A DNA stretch of 64,000 nt from Ustulina deusta (Eukaryota; Ascomycota; Sordariomycetes; Xylariales; Xylariaceae). Shown one piece after another: positions 37,112-50,009 of this stretch. Both the position numbers and the translations under genes were made by a program. Position 1 is the first letter of the stretch. The number at the start of each line of letters is the position of its first letter. The notes below the pieces were generated by a model. The model ran no database searches. It saw only the letters and a program-made list of their open reading frames with translations, and was not told where the DNA came from. Where the stretch lies: positions 1 through 64,000 of the forward strand of contig JAJNNX010000008.1 of assembly GCA_023159155.1 (NCBI GenBank), written 5' to 3'.

Positions 37112-40100
37112 TCATACCTGAGCTTCTCCTCCTTCATTTTCCATTGTTGCAGGAGCATCGTTACCGTTAGCTCCCTCTCCTATTGGATTTTCCGGTATGA
37201 TGCCATTCATGCGCTCCCATACTTCTTTTCTAATGCGATCATCTTTAGCCTTTCTCGCCCTCTCCACTTCCTCAAAGCCACCGCTCTTCTTTAGTTTACC
37301 CTCCACCACGAAGTTGGCTAATTCCTTCTTCATCGGGTTGTCCTTTCGACTCTCAAGTTCCTTTTGCCGGAGCTTCTCAGCGCGCTCGATAGCCTCGAGT
37401 CGGTCTTCGTGATTGGGTTGCAGTGCCCGCACTTCGCCCAGGACGCCTTCTTTTGCGGCCGTCGGGTCAGCACTATTGCCAAGATTCTGTAGACCCCGGG
37501 AAAATTGTCTCGCCGTTGGGGTGTTTTCCTTCATCTGCTCTTTGGTTGCCTGTTCCACTAGCGTGAATGTCTCTGTCGCTTTCTCGAGGTCATCCTTTAA
37601 ATCAATCATAAGGTCTTCCATCAACTTCAGTTCATCACGGCCCTGGCAAACGTCTTCCAGTTCCTTCTCCCAAATCCTTGTCCAGACGGGTTTCTCGCGT
37701 TTCATGTAATCCTCCATCTTCTTGAGCTCCTTAGTCAGGATCTGGATATCCTTGGATACGCCTTCGAGCTGGCGAGGTAAGGGTCGGACACCGCGATTAA
37801 CGACATCCTTCCGCAAGTCCTCGACAAGGTCTTGAAGATCGTCAACTTTATTGACAAGCCGATCGGAGTCTGAGTTGAGCTGTTTTCGGCCCTTCACAAC
37901 ATAGCTATACCCTGAGTCGCCTTCAGCATTAGGTACGGCTGCTTTGACAGCTGCGACTTTGACGTTGGCTGCCTTGCTCCGAAGGGAAGACATGGAGCTC
38001 TGGATTTCAGTTTGGAAGTTAGAGTACGTCTGACGCAATACTGCGAGATCACGGCGTAGGCTCTGCAATTCCCTAAGCTGGTTGGGGTTAAGCTTGGCCC
38101 CTATACCTGGGCCACTGGTTCTGGCACTATCAACGGCAACAGGCGGCGCTGCCGCCATGCGTGCCATTTCTTTAGCTGTTTCTAATTGCCTGTCTGACAC
38201 TTGCTGTAGGGCCGCCGCTTGATCGGTGATATTCTGTCGGACTTCGTCCATCGTTTTCTTGAGCGTACCCAGACCCTCATCGATGTGCCTTTTCACCTCG
38301 TCAAGGGGCTCGATATTAAGAGCTAGTACTGTGCGGTCTTTAATGTCAGAAAGGTCTTCGAGCTCGTGCCGTACGCCGGAGACTGGGTCTTGAATGTATA
38401 TCTCAGGCAAATCAGCTCCATTTAGGGCAGTATTCCAAGAGAACTTTTCGATAAAGGCAAGTTGGAGGCGTCCAATTGTCAACCCGGTATAGCCTTCCGG
38501 GAGAACGAATTTCTTCACTTTCGACTTGTATTGTAGGAAAAGAGTCAACTCTTTATCTAACGGCGGGGACTGTTCTTGAGCGAATTCTCTCTGCTCCTTA
38601 TTGCTAGGTGTTTCAGGTCGCTGTTTAGATTCTCTGGAAAGGCCTGCCTTTAACTTGGCTTCTTCAGCTGCTCCTGGCCCATTGATTGCAAAAGCATCTT
38701 GCAGTGGCCCTGATATTGTCGCACTTGGCCGGTATTTCTCATCCAGCGATTGGGTTGGTGGAACTTCCCGAGGAGGTGGCAAATCGGTTAGGGAGCTTTC
38801 CTCGGATATCTCGCTAGGGACTCGAACAGGCGAGCTTTCGAACACGCTTCTAGACCGACTAGATGCGTTGCGGTTATGGCGCATGGCTTCTCGAACTTGT
38901 ACTGCTCGCATCGACTCTCGAACTTCAGCGCGTCCTCGATTAGGCATTGGTGTATTCTGTGAGGGAAGCATAGGCACGCCATTGGTTGGCGCCCCTAAGT
39001 GTTTGGATATTTGATAAGCTGAATATCTCCGAGATGCCCTTCTCTCGAGGTCCTTCCCTCTTTGAAGAGCAGCAAGGGCACTTTGTTGCGATTTAGGTGG
39101 TGGCGGGGGTGGCGGAAAAGAATCGATATCTATACTGCCCTTGGATGAGCCGGCTGGCATTGTTTCATCCCCAGGATATGGAGGCAACACGGGGATATTC
39201 TGCATTGTATTGCTGGAGAGAGATGACATATCCGACGTTAGTGAATTTTGAGATTGCTCCCGCTGAAATCTTCGGTTTGGGGACGTATCGACGCCAAACG
39301 GAGCTGCACCACTCCCAGGGCCCCGGCTACCGCTATCTCTCTGCGCTACACTTTCATATCCATTCTCGAGGCCTTCATTCAACAGAGTTGTAAGGCCAGT
39401 GCCATTGCTTCCAACGGTGCTGGTGCTCATGGTGCGGGAGGCCATGCTGTTATCTTCGGGCGACCCGGCTTCCTTTTCCTTGGACTGCCTCTGTCTCAGC
39501 TTCTGCTGCTTCCTCTTCAAACCGTGTAGTAGGTTGATTATTATGTCGCGTATACGGGGTAGATACTTCTCTAGACTTTCTGTGCTCGCCTCTTGACTCA
39601 AGGTCGCCTCAAGGATGTGTCGTAGCGATTCGGGCACGTTTCCGAGGTCCGACGTATCTACGTTGATGGCAGTGAAGGCCCGGCAGGCCATGTTGAACTC
39701 GTATCCTAACCGCACGTAGACATCCGATACCTGGGTGTCCGTAGCAGCGCCGCGGGACCACTGTGTTAGGGTTTCTAGAAGCTGTTTCGTGGCAACAAGT
39801 AGGTGTGTGACGCTTTTTTCTATTTGCGAGAGGGGCATGCTCGAGCCATTTGATTGCTGGGGCGATGGCGTGGTCAGCAGAAGGGTTGCTGTTGAGGGGG
39901 AGAAACAACAGGTGGAAAGAATCAAGCACAAGAACGAACTAGGCCGCCAGTGCCTGTTGCTGGGGGGGCATTCGTATTCTTAGGGCAACGCAGTAGTTCA
40001 CAGCGCAGGATAGAGATCAAACAAACACAACAAAGTGGGTGGCTCCGGTGTGGCTCTGGCATAGACTCACATTCCGCCTTGAACTGCCCCCACTACCTCC

Positions 40101-40247
40101 AGCTGATCTATTCGAGGCCGTCGACGAGCGCGGCTGTATGTTTGCTGGCGACATGGACCGCATCAGGGCATTTGACGGAGCACCTCCATCGGGCCCGGGA
40201 GACCGTCGCTGCATCGTGCGCTGCGACAACGAGTTCGGCGCCTGCAT
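37112..40247 (-). CDS. BUD6: Bud6/Aip3 actin- and formin-interacting polarity protein
   Basis: Two exons, 40247-40071 and 39856-37112, with a 214-bp intron give 973 aa. The N-terminus is Ser/Arg-rich and disordered. Next comes the conserved block EKSVTHLLVATKQLLETL with WSRGAATDTQVSDVYVRLGY, then a long low-complexity Pro/Ser/Arg region, including a run of eight prolines. The C-terminal half is the AIP3/Bud6 domain, beginning near LTLFLQYKSKVKKFVLPEGY and rich in coiled coil, ending with VVEGKLKKSGGFEEVERARK. Bud6 belongs to the polarisome and helps the formin Bni1 nucleate actin cables at hyphal tips. The 3' splice site chosen (CCCCAG) is phase 0; another acceptor (TCAACAG) would break the frame. 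The second exon is open for another 25 codons upstream, which I treat as intron. Confidence 0.92.
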
Positions 40248-43200
40248 ATCGACGTGGATTTCCAGCTCTCACTCTCACGCTCGCCTCCGCTCCTATCTAT
40301 GCACTCGTACTATTATCTTCTCCCGCCTTCCCTTCTCTACCTATGCGATTGCGACTGCGACTGCGACCCTGACTAGTCTCTAGGTCTATGTATATATATC
40401 CTAAATCGAGCGTTTCGGTGACGACCGGCTCGTATTCGACGAATCGTGGGAAACCAGGGGAGCTATTGGAAGAGATCAAGACGCTGTAAAAGGCAGCAGC
40501 AAGGTCTACGGCAATGATAACAATGATAGTCAAGGAGAAAGCGTAATGTTGGACGATGAAACGGTATTAGCAGGACAAGAATTCGAGCGGATGGTAGCCC
40601 TAATGCCTCGGATGATGAACGATAACGACCATGCAGAAGCGCGACGTCGAAAAGAGAACAGCCTGATTCTGTGTGGTGTTCGCACTAGTCCTGTAATGGT
40701 CAAGCCTCCATCCGCGACAGGAGCAAGGAGGGGGTACGTGCCTACCCTATACTGCCTATACTACCTAGGTAGGTGAGTATACCACACGTGTGCATGTACA
40801 CTAGACAGTGTAGGTTAGTTGAGTCTTCTTGGGTACCGCCTGTCATTCAGCTATGGATCATCTCAATATGTGATCGAGATAGGGAACCAGATAAATACAG
40901 ATAGAAGATGGATAGATAGATGCCTACATGACATGGCCAAATGCCTCTGCTTCACATTATTGCAGACAATGTGCTGCTTAAGCTTCCCCGCCCCGTGCAG
41001 TACTTACATAGGTCTAGGCGAAGATAGATTGTGGGTGGATCGGTCCCCTTTGTCCTTGATGAGACCGACCTTCCCTTCCGAAGCCGCTAAAACAATGTTT
41101 CATAGCTTGCAGTAGTGTTATTTTAGGGTACTTACGTCAACTGACCTGATGACTGCAGCCACCTCGCTCGAAACATGACTCCAACGTAGCTACTGTCTAC
41201 TTGCGTATCAATGCACGCTTACCTAGAAGCCGCTATTGCTGGCTGGAACTACATGTATGCTTTGATATTTTAGTCTTGAAGACCTGCCAGCCCTGCGTCA
41301 ATAGAGATCTTATTCCGCACCAAAGCATGAACGACAGCAGCCACTAAACTATCCGACGGATACAAGGGCTAGGTCTACCCAGACAGCATTGAAACACAGG
41401 AACAGGGCTAAACAGACACAACGATAGGGTGGAAACACGGCACCCACCTAGTGCCGTCTATATCTCGCAAAGCGCCGAATCGGTCTCGACGACAGACAGT
41501 CAGGAAGGTGCTAGATGTTCAACGTGGATTTGAGGACTAGAGACCAGCTGCCGCCGGACGTGTCAATTAAACACCACACAGACATGCAATACAAACCAGG
41601 GGACGAAAGCTTCACCGGCATGGCAACTATGGCTCACCTCATCCAATTATTGCCTCACGTAAATATCATTGGTGCTCGTAAATCAACGTCCGCTTTGACT
41701 CCCCTCTCCCCCGCCTCGTCCTGGGAGCTTATAACATGACATATAGGTACCTGACAAACAATGATGCCTAACATTGCTATGACTGGCGCTAGACCGATAG
41801 GCTTTATGCTCACCCCTATATTGACTCCTATTAACGCTGCCACCACCGACTGGAAATACTATACTCTTCCTCACCTTCGCAACTCAGGCAGCGCTCTTAA
41901 TCTATATGTGTTCACGCACACTAGCGGATGGCAACTTTCGGTGCAACCAGCAGCTGGCCAATACAGTGGCAGCATCAACGTCGGGTTTTTAGCATGATTC
42001 GCCCGGAACATTGTAAGATGTGATGTGCAGTGCAGATTATGGCTACACGACCTTGAAGGCTGTTAAGACGTCCCTCGCCAAGGAGACGCGGGATTGGCGA
42101 CCCACGACTACGATAGGCTCGAGAGAGGTTTAAAGTCCTTTCTCTCCATGAATGACTTACACATGCTACCACTTCGCTAGTATTACCTAGACCCACACTC
42201 ACGAGACCACTATCATCGGGGACGTGGGTGTCAACCTGGGGCTAGATAGGCGATGCACGAAATCCCCCCGCGGACCATCACTGGTACCGTCAATGGGGAA
42301 CAGAGACTTGATGATCTGGACAAGTGCGTGTTGAGGCATTCGAGGAGATACCCCTGTGTAGGGAACTGTTTGAGTCGCAATCGGCAAAAGGTCACAGAGT
42401 GTTGGGCCTATGGCTGAGAGAGCTGGGGGCGGTTCTGTCCAAGGTGCCGGCTAACCTCTCGTACGAAAAAAAGTCTTCCGGCCGCGCTGGTACACTACAT
42501 GTCATATGGTGTGAATGATGCAAGAGCTTGTTCGCCTGACTACTGGTTTTGGCGACGATGAGTATTCATCCCATCTCGTTTCGCGATATGCTACCTATTT
42601 GTCATGACAGCCATTCATGATGTAAGCTTCACATATGGTACTATGGTATAAAATGGGTTTCAATATACATTCCTTTGGGTGGTGGAATGGAAGGCAAGAA
42701 GCGGGTCCCGTTATTCTGTTGACACTCGTGGACCGAAGCGTCTTTCAACTGCTTTCCAAGTTGTATGTAACCCATCGCTGACCTTAATGCGAAAATAGCT
42801 CGGCGCCGAAACTATGTAAAGATATAATACGCTAGTGGCCTCTATACTCAATTCTGAATGGAGAGAGCTACTGCTTGATCATGGATAAGACAACACATCT
42901 ATTTTCAACCACAGAATACGAAGTAAGCCGGTCACTGACAAGCCAAACTGCGCACCTTGAGAGCCCACTACTCAGCAATAATACTTTTTAGTGAGTATCA
43001 TGTAACGGAGCTAGATGTTACAATATTATTTGGGCGAGGCGCAGAGTTTGCGTTTGCATATCTAAGATTATCTTACATTACTTTTGTCGCAGACTTGGAG
43101 TAACGGCTTGGAGCAAATGTAGGTATGCAACCTGACAAGCGTCCTTAAAAAGCCTGGTTCTGGCCCCATCGTCGCAATAGGCGGCATGGTACTTTTCACC

Positions 43201-46200
43201 CGCTGGTGTTGGAATGGCCCGTACCCATATCGGGAACAACTCGATGAGCCTCATTTGCCCATGCACGCGGAGTTGTAGATGAAAGAAGCGGAAATTAAAG
43301 GCAAGAGGAGATAGAACCAGAAAGCTGTGCCACCCGAGGCCTGGTCGCGAGCGCGATTGGGGAAGTGACATGGTAACTCATTGTCGTTTTCCTATATTTC
43401 CAGGCCGCCTTCTTATTCTTTTGGTAGCACACTTGGGACAGCAATACGGCAGGTAGAAAAGCGTTTGGTGGTGTTCATGCTACCTCGCATCGACCGATGC
43501 ATCATCATCCTACTACCAACAAATCTCGGCTACCTAGTGTGCATACTCAGCTCTTCAAACGAGATCGGCTTTCCCGTCTTTTCTGTTCACCCGAAATGTT
43601 TCTTTCTCGAAGCCCTCGGGTCAGCTTCGTTTAAGAAGGCGCTTGTTTTGAAACGCGGCATGTAACTATAAGCAGAAGAGAAGGAAAACCTTAATGCTTC
43701 TCGGCAAAATGTGCCCGGTTATATCCTTGACCAAAAACGTCTTAGTATCGTTATATTGTTTTCTATATTTCAAGCCCAGAGTCTCACAAAACTAACTATA
43801 ATCCCACTATTAAGCCGGCCCCGCATCAAACACCAAACTTTAGCTACAAGGTACTTTAGGTAAGTACCTAGAGCACGGAGCGAGCTACATAGTAGTGTAG
43901 TACCTACAATATTTGTATGTTAGATTTGTCTTATTATCTACTTCCTAGTATCAATGTTCCAATGTTAATGAAGCACAGGCCTAGGTACCTATACACTATC
44001 GTTTTAGAGACAATCGGGTGGAGAATTAATTGTCTTCGTAGGACCGCCGGCGAAAACTACCCTTGTAGGTTTAACGTCACCTCTCGATAATAAAATATCG
44101 ATTCCTGCTAAGTTGCCAATTGCGTTTCCTGTGAAGCTTGTAAGTACTGCATGTCAAGGCACTAACGATCATCAACTTGTTTTCGGTGAAGGAAAAAAAA
44201 CAAAGCTTCGTGCCCATCGACCAGGTAAGCCTTCCTCATATGGGCGTTGCAAAATACCTAGGTAGTCAGAGATTGCCTGAGGAGGTGCCTATGCAGCGAG
44301 CGGCTATGCAAATGCACGAGAGAGCCTCGTTTCGTCTGAGCACCGCCCCACGGTCAATATTCTAAAAGTAACTTGTTAGACAGACCTATCGAGGCGGCGC
44401 AAGCATCCGTACCACTTCGATATTTGTCTGAAAGGATACGAAAAGTGTCAACCGACAACCCGGAGGCTTGCCGACCTGGAGTTGGCGGCGGCTTCTCGGT
44501 CTAGAGAGCAGACTTGTGTTGTACGAGCGGTGCCGTTGAAGTCGTACGTCTGACGTGTATGTGTGTTTCTGACTGGGGGTGCGTGAATAAATCACCAATC
44601 TCGCTGCACAGGTAGGCCAAATTGGAATTAGATCAAGGGATAGTTAGGTAAGTAAGGCGACTTCTCTTGACATTTGATATAGCTAGAGGAAGACAATGCC
44701 TACCTAGACGTAGGCTTAGGTTTCGACTTGTGAACGTTACAATAAGACTAGGTATTATTCGAGACCTGCATATATACCTGAGGCTAACTGGTTGCCACAA
44801 ACAAAATAGGCAACTCTAGACGTTGTGTTGGGACAAACCGCGGGGAGCTTCACTTCTTGACAAACACAGTGTCCCATTGCCAAGCTCCATCTCCGTGAGT
44901 TTGAATGGCGGCATTACAGTAGATAGCTCGCAGTTGACCCTAGAATGTTGCTCCGCCGTATTCAAGGCGTCTAGATTCGTTTATATACAACTGTGCCTAA
45001 TACGACTCTCTGACTGGATATTTTTACAGCTGTATAGACAATATTTATATACATGCCTACTAGGTAGCTTTGGTATCGTAAAATGCTGTACGGAAGTCGG
45101 GAAGGTATCTATCTAGTTGTGTCACCAGCGGGACTTATCTCGAGATAAGAGCACCACTAGGCAGTCCAGTCCACATTCCTTGTTCGAAGTCTGGTACAAC
45201 ATGACCCTGTTGGGTTGTCACGAGGCCTGTCGTTTGTCCCTTCAAAAAGTAGCCGACCAAAACGCACCTGAGGCATAGGTAGAGTAACAAAATCACACCC
45301 CTCAATGATTATATTCGGGGAAGCCTACTCCTACTGTCTTGCTTTAGATAGCTGGACTTGTACTTTGAATATACCTGGGCGTCTTGCATGGAGTATGATC
45401 CTAATTTTTCTAAGACGGCAACGGCGAAACTCTACTTGTAGGTGCTGACAACCTTCTGGAATGGACGAAAGAAACGACATACCTTAAATTGAGGCAAGTA
45501 CCATGAAACAATGAGACGTGACACGGTGAATGTACACTACACTGAAGTAGCGGGCGGGTTTGCTAGCCAGCTGCTTCTAGCAGACCTGAGCAGACCTGAG
45601 CAGACCTGAGATGGGTAGTCTGCAGTATCGAGCTAGCAAAAAACAGCCCACTTGCGGAACTGCACCTCTACGGGCACGGACCAGGGCCATTATTGGCCTT
45701 TCCTAAACCCGCCTAGCGCCATGAATTGGGTGGACACAGAGGGAGAGGGACCAGACGTCCTTGCTTGTTCGCACGTACCTCAGGACCCTCCCTGAGCTTC
45801 GCCAATTCCCATCCCAGAGTCCATCCCCAGTCTTTTTTTGTGAACGCTCCTCCTTCTCCTTCGCCTACTGTGCCGATCAGGACCATCCACCACCGTAGCA
45901 ACTTTCGCAGCTTCAAGACATAGTTGTCCCTCACTCGGCCCTCCCGCATACTTTCACGCGGGGGCACGTCAGAGGGTGAGATTTGACGGGAGCAGTAGCA
46001 GCCCTCAGCAGCCAGAATCGGAGTCCAGCGGTCCAGCGGTCCCAGTCCAGCACAGCCAGCCCTCCGAGGTGAGACATAGTTTCCTTTCTCCCCCCCCTAC
46101 CTTACCATCAGCCATGTATTTTAGGTAATGTAGCATGGGTATCGCACCCGTAGCCAACAGCTGGTTTCCGCACCGCCCTTTTTTCCTCGACAAGAGTGTC

Positions 46201-47033
46201 AGAATGCGTCCGTGTGAGCAACAGTAGCAGTGGCAGCAGCAGAGGTACCACCAGGAACAGAAACCGACTTTGACCACCTTTTTATTCTGGCAACTTCCGC
46301 TCTGCAGCAACTTTTGCGAGAGTTAGTTGGTCTTGTCAACAACAACAAAGCACAACTCTCCCGTCCGGCCTATTCTCGTATTTACACCCTTTGTGCCCCT
46401 TGACCACCTCCCTCCCTCTTGTCCCAGCGAGACTACTCTTTTTTTTTTTTTTTTTTTTTCTTCTACCGCTCATTCAATCACTCGTTGCTCTCTTTCGCAC
46501 TCACCGTCTTTCTATTCCGTGCGCTGACTGTCGCCCTCCTTTCACCTCCAGACACAGCTCTCGAGTAACTCCAAAAGAAAAGCAGCCGCCTCTCCGTCGG
46601 CCGACTCCTCTACCTCTGCGACGTCTATCAACATTGGCTTTGAGTCCATCGACACAGCTTGTCCTCGCATGACAAGCTAGCATAGTCTAGTTCTCCCGCG
46701 AAGTAAGTTGGCTCAGGACCTCAACTACTAAGGCTGCTTTTCTTTTCGGCCATCGTCGGATTTACAAGCTCGCGTACCTCTACCGCCTCGTTTTAGCATC
46801 TACAGTACCTGTTCTGTCATCCTCCTACCGTATACCTTTATCGGCCCATTACATCTAGACATATCAATTGAACCCTATATACATTAGCGATCCGACCATC
46901 GGTCTTCTTGTAACCAAACCATAGCTCACCCATCATTTTTGAACAGGGTGAAAGGGCTGGAGGTACCCTTAAGGCCGATACCGAGCTCGAAGGCCGCCTG
47001 ACCATCTCGGGCCCTTCTATCTGTCGCCTGAGA
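40248..47033. other. Long gene-poor interval
   Basis: Over 6.7 kb I find no gene I can support. Short frames on both strands give unrecognisable peptides. Two TACCTAGGTA palindromes occur (40762-40771 and 44255-44264), and related GGTACC/CTAGGTA words cluster at about 43850-43995. The right end (about 45.7-47.0 kb) is pyrimidine-rich, with a 21-T run at 46439-46459, and looks like the promoter and long leader of the ataxin-2 gene. Confidence 0.6.
45580..45610. repeat. Three perfect tandem copies of CAGACCTGAG
   Basis: A 10-bp unit is repeated three times without mismatch (45581-45610). It is non-coding and lies about 1.4 kb upstream of the ataxin-2 start. Confidence 0.9.
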
Positions 47034-50009
47034 ATGGTACAGCATAAGAAGAACTCACATAATAGCGCGAACGGAAACACCAGCAAGGAATTGCCCAGGA
47101 TGTCTTTTCAGAAGAGAGACATGCCGGATAACCGGTCAGTTGGCAGCAATGGTAGTAAAGCAACCAACAAGTCCAATGGTCAGTTAGACTTGAATCTTAT
47201 GCGATAACGATAAACTAACACGGTGTTTATAGGCACATCCTCGAACTTCCGTACGGATACTGCTATCTCCTCGTCCCGTGGAAATCGTGAACGGGTCCTG
47301 CAGCCCTGGGTGGCCCCCAGTGGCTCTGAAGGCATGGACATGACACTTGAGAAGTCGACGAGTGGTCGATCATGGGATCAGTTCGCTGTCAACGAACGAC
47401 AATTCGGCATCAAGACAACTTACGATGAAAATATCTACACAACTGTCATCGACAAAAGCCATCCTCAGTATAAAGAGAGACTGGCAAAAGCGGATAAGGC
47501 GGCTAAGGAAATCGAGGGTAGTGCCACAACTACCGCTCACCATGCTGAGGAGCGGCAGATGAATTTTTCTGGTGGCGATGATGCCGGAGATGATGAGGAG
47601 GAAAGGTAAGTTCTAGTTCTGCGGGAGGTTTACGGAACACTGGTTAACTCTATTATAGGTACAGTGGTGTGAGACGGCAAGATTTCCCTGCTCTCAGCAA
47701 TCGCGAGACCAAATATACACCTCCTGCTCGGCGAGCCCCTGCAGCTACTTCAACTGTGAAGGGTGCCCCCGTTGATCCTGCCATAATCTCATCACAATTA
47801 CGGACTCAAAAGCCCCAATCAACACCCAAACAAGAGGACAATAAGGTTCAGGCAGCATCTGTAGCAGAGCCCGCTCCGATACCCCTGCCTGGACAGACAC
47901 CAGAGCCCAGATCAGATGCTAAGGTAGAGACCATACAGAAATCCGTGGAAGCCAAGCCGACGAATCAGGCGTCTACTCCCTTGAAACCATCGGCTGCAAC
48001 CAGTCGAACCATATCCCCCCAGGTGAAGGATGCACAAAGCTCTGTACCGAATGCGACTGCTACCGTTGAGCGTGATGTGCTGAAGGAGTTCAAGAGTTTC
48101 GCCCAACAGCAACGTATGAATGTCGACAAGGCGCGACATACCAAAGCCAAAGCAGACAAGGAGGTGAAGTTGATTGAGCTCAAGAGATTTGCAACCAACT
48201 TCAAGCTTCCAACACCCGTTCCGCTCGACTTGATTGGCATCATTGCCAAGGATCCTGCGAAGCAACGAGAGATTCAGGAGAAAGCCAACCGAGACGCTCT
48301 AGAAGTTGCTCAGCGCAAAGCCGATGAGGCAAAAGAAAAAGAGAAGAAGGAGCCTGTAGGGATCTCGACAGAGTCCCGAACAAACGTCACCCCTGCCGCA
48401 CCTATTGAGAGTAGAACATCTCGCAATGCAAATACTCCATCTGCGACAGGCCCATCGGCGCCAATGCGCCAAGGTGGACGTGTACCTAACTACCAATCGT
48501 TTCAAAACAATCGGTCAGGACCACAACAGATGGCCCAGCAAGGCAGGCTTGCTTCTCGTATCCGAGAATCGCACAAGTCTCAAGCTCAGGAGATGCGAAT
48601 GCCTCCCACGGGGCCAGCTAATGCTATGAATCCTTCCTTCACCCACCGCATGGGTGTACCTAATCATCTTGGCGCCGCCAAATTGAATCCCAACAGTCAT
48701 GAATTTCGACCAAATGCTTTCGCGCCGAGCTTCAGCCCAAACGGACACCCTAGCGCGAGCTCAAGTCCTCGGTCCGCCATTAATCATGCCAATGGTCTCT
48801 CTGCAAGCGTTGCTACTCACGTTATCGTACCTATTGTAATCTCTAAAAAGGGTAGAACACCAGACCCTAAGAAGTGCAACATCTTGATCTATGCGAAAAC
48901 GATCCAGCCCCCTGAGACAAAGAACTGGGGCGAAAATGGGAATCTAAGACCTTCTTATGATACGCCGCCTATCTGGCGTTCCCCTGATGATGAGAAGCCC
49001 GACTCTACGATGAATCTAACTTGCGATGAGTTCTTTGAGCGCCAGCCCTTCACTAGCCAACCAACACCAACTCCGCCTCATCTTCTTCCACAGCATATAC
49101 CACACCAACATCAGCTGCCGCTGCACATGCAACATGGTGCTCACAATATTGGGCCACGACACTCGCCGCATGCACCCCCAGTCCAGATGCATGGGGTTCA
49201 ACATAACCCAGTTCCTCATACCCCTTTCAATGGTGCCGATGATCATAGGATGATGCACTCGAATTCAAACCAATCTTTCTCTTCCCCCAGGATGGGCCAC
49301 CAGGTTCCAATGGCGTATCCAGCAACCATGCACTCTACTCCCCAAATGCCTTATGGCCAACACATGATGCCTTCCTTCATGGGACCTGGAGCGCCCCAGA
49401 TGAATAACTTCAATAGGAGCTTGTCGAATAGCGCCCAGTTCATGGCTCAACAGTCTGGAGCTATGGCTGCACCCATGATGATGCAACCACATTTCATGGC
49501 CCCCGGAATGGTGGCTGGGCCTCCTCAGATGCATATGTATGCTACTGGGCAGCCATTCATCCCCTCGGGAGGTACACCGCAGACTATACCTGGGGCTGCC
49601 AACGGGTATCCCAGTCCCGGTCGCCCGTCAGCGCCAATGATGGTACCAGGAGGCTCATCACAGGGGCAAGTGATGTACACGCAAAGCCCGAGTATGCAAT
49701 ATCAGCAGCCATATGTACCGCAACAAGGTCAAAGTATGTCTACCAAAAAACACGAAACACGCAAGAACCGGAAGCTAACGCGAAACACAAGTAAATAACA
49801 TGCGCCCATCTTACAACGGTGCCAGCTCGCAGCAATACGGCAGCAGCCCTCAACAGATGCACCAATATTCAGGGCCACCCCACCGGAATGGGAGCGGCGG
49901 TTATAACAAGGGCTATCAAAGTCACAATCAGCACCATGGCCCAGGTACCCATACGGTCCCTACCGGGCCTCAGGGCCGAACTGCTGAAGGACCTGAGGAA
50001 GCAAAATGA
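47034..50009 (+). CDS. PBP1: Ataxin-2 homologue, Pab1-binding protein (Pbp1)
   Basis: Four exons, 47034-47178, 47233-47605, 47659-49733 and 49792-50009, give 936 aa from the ATG used here. Introns are 54, 53 and 58 bp. The LsmAD domain is clear (WDQFAVNERQFGIKTTYDEN, then YTTVIDKSHPQYKERLAKAD). It is followed by YSGVRRQDFPAL, a long disordered Pro/Ser/Thr part, and a Met/Gln/Pro/His-rich C-terminus. The family has an N-terminal Lsm-like SM domain that I cannot find complete. The frame is open upstream of the ATG to an AG at 46947 and reads SGPSICRLRMVQHKKNS, so at least one 5' exon is probably missing from this model. Pbp1 regulates mRNA stability and stress granules, and in yeast inhibits TORC1 during respiration. 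The last exon joins as QINNMRPSYN. Confidence 0.85.

Noticed and set aside
41515..41997. Two open stretches in the same forward frame, separated by two TGA codons
   Set aside because: No family resemblance and no usable splice sites around the stops; probably chance.
43078..43371. 97-aa minus-strand ORF
   Set aside because: Looks mildly protein-like but has no recognisable domain, no upstream exon and no promoter signal I can defend.
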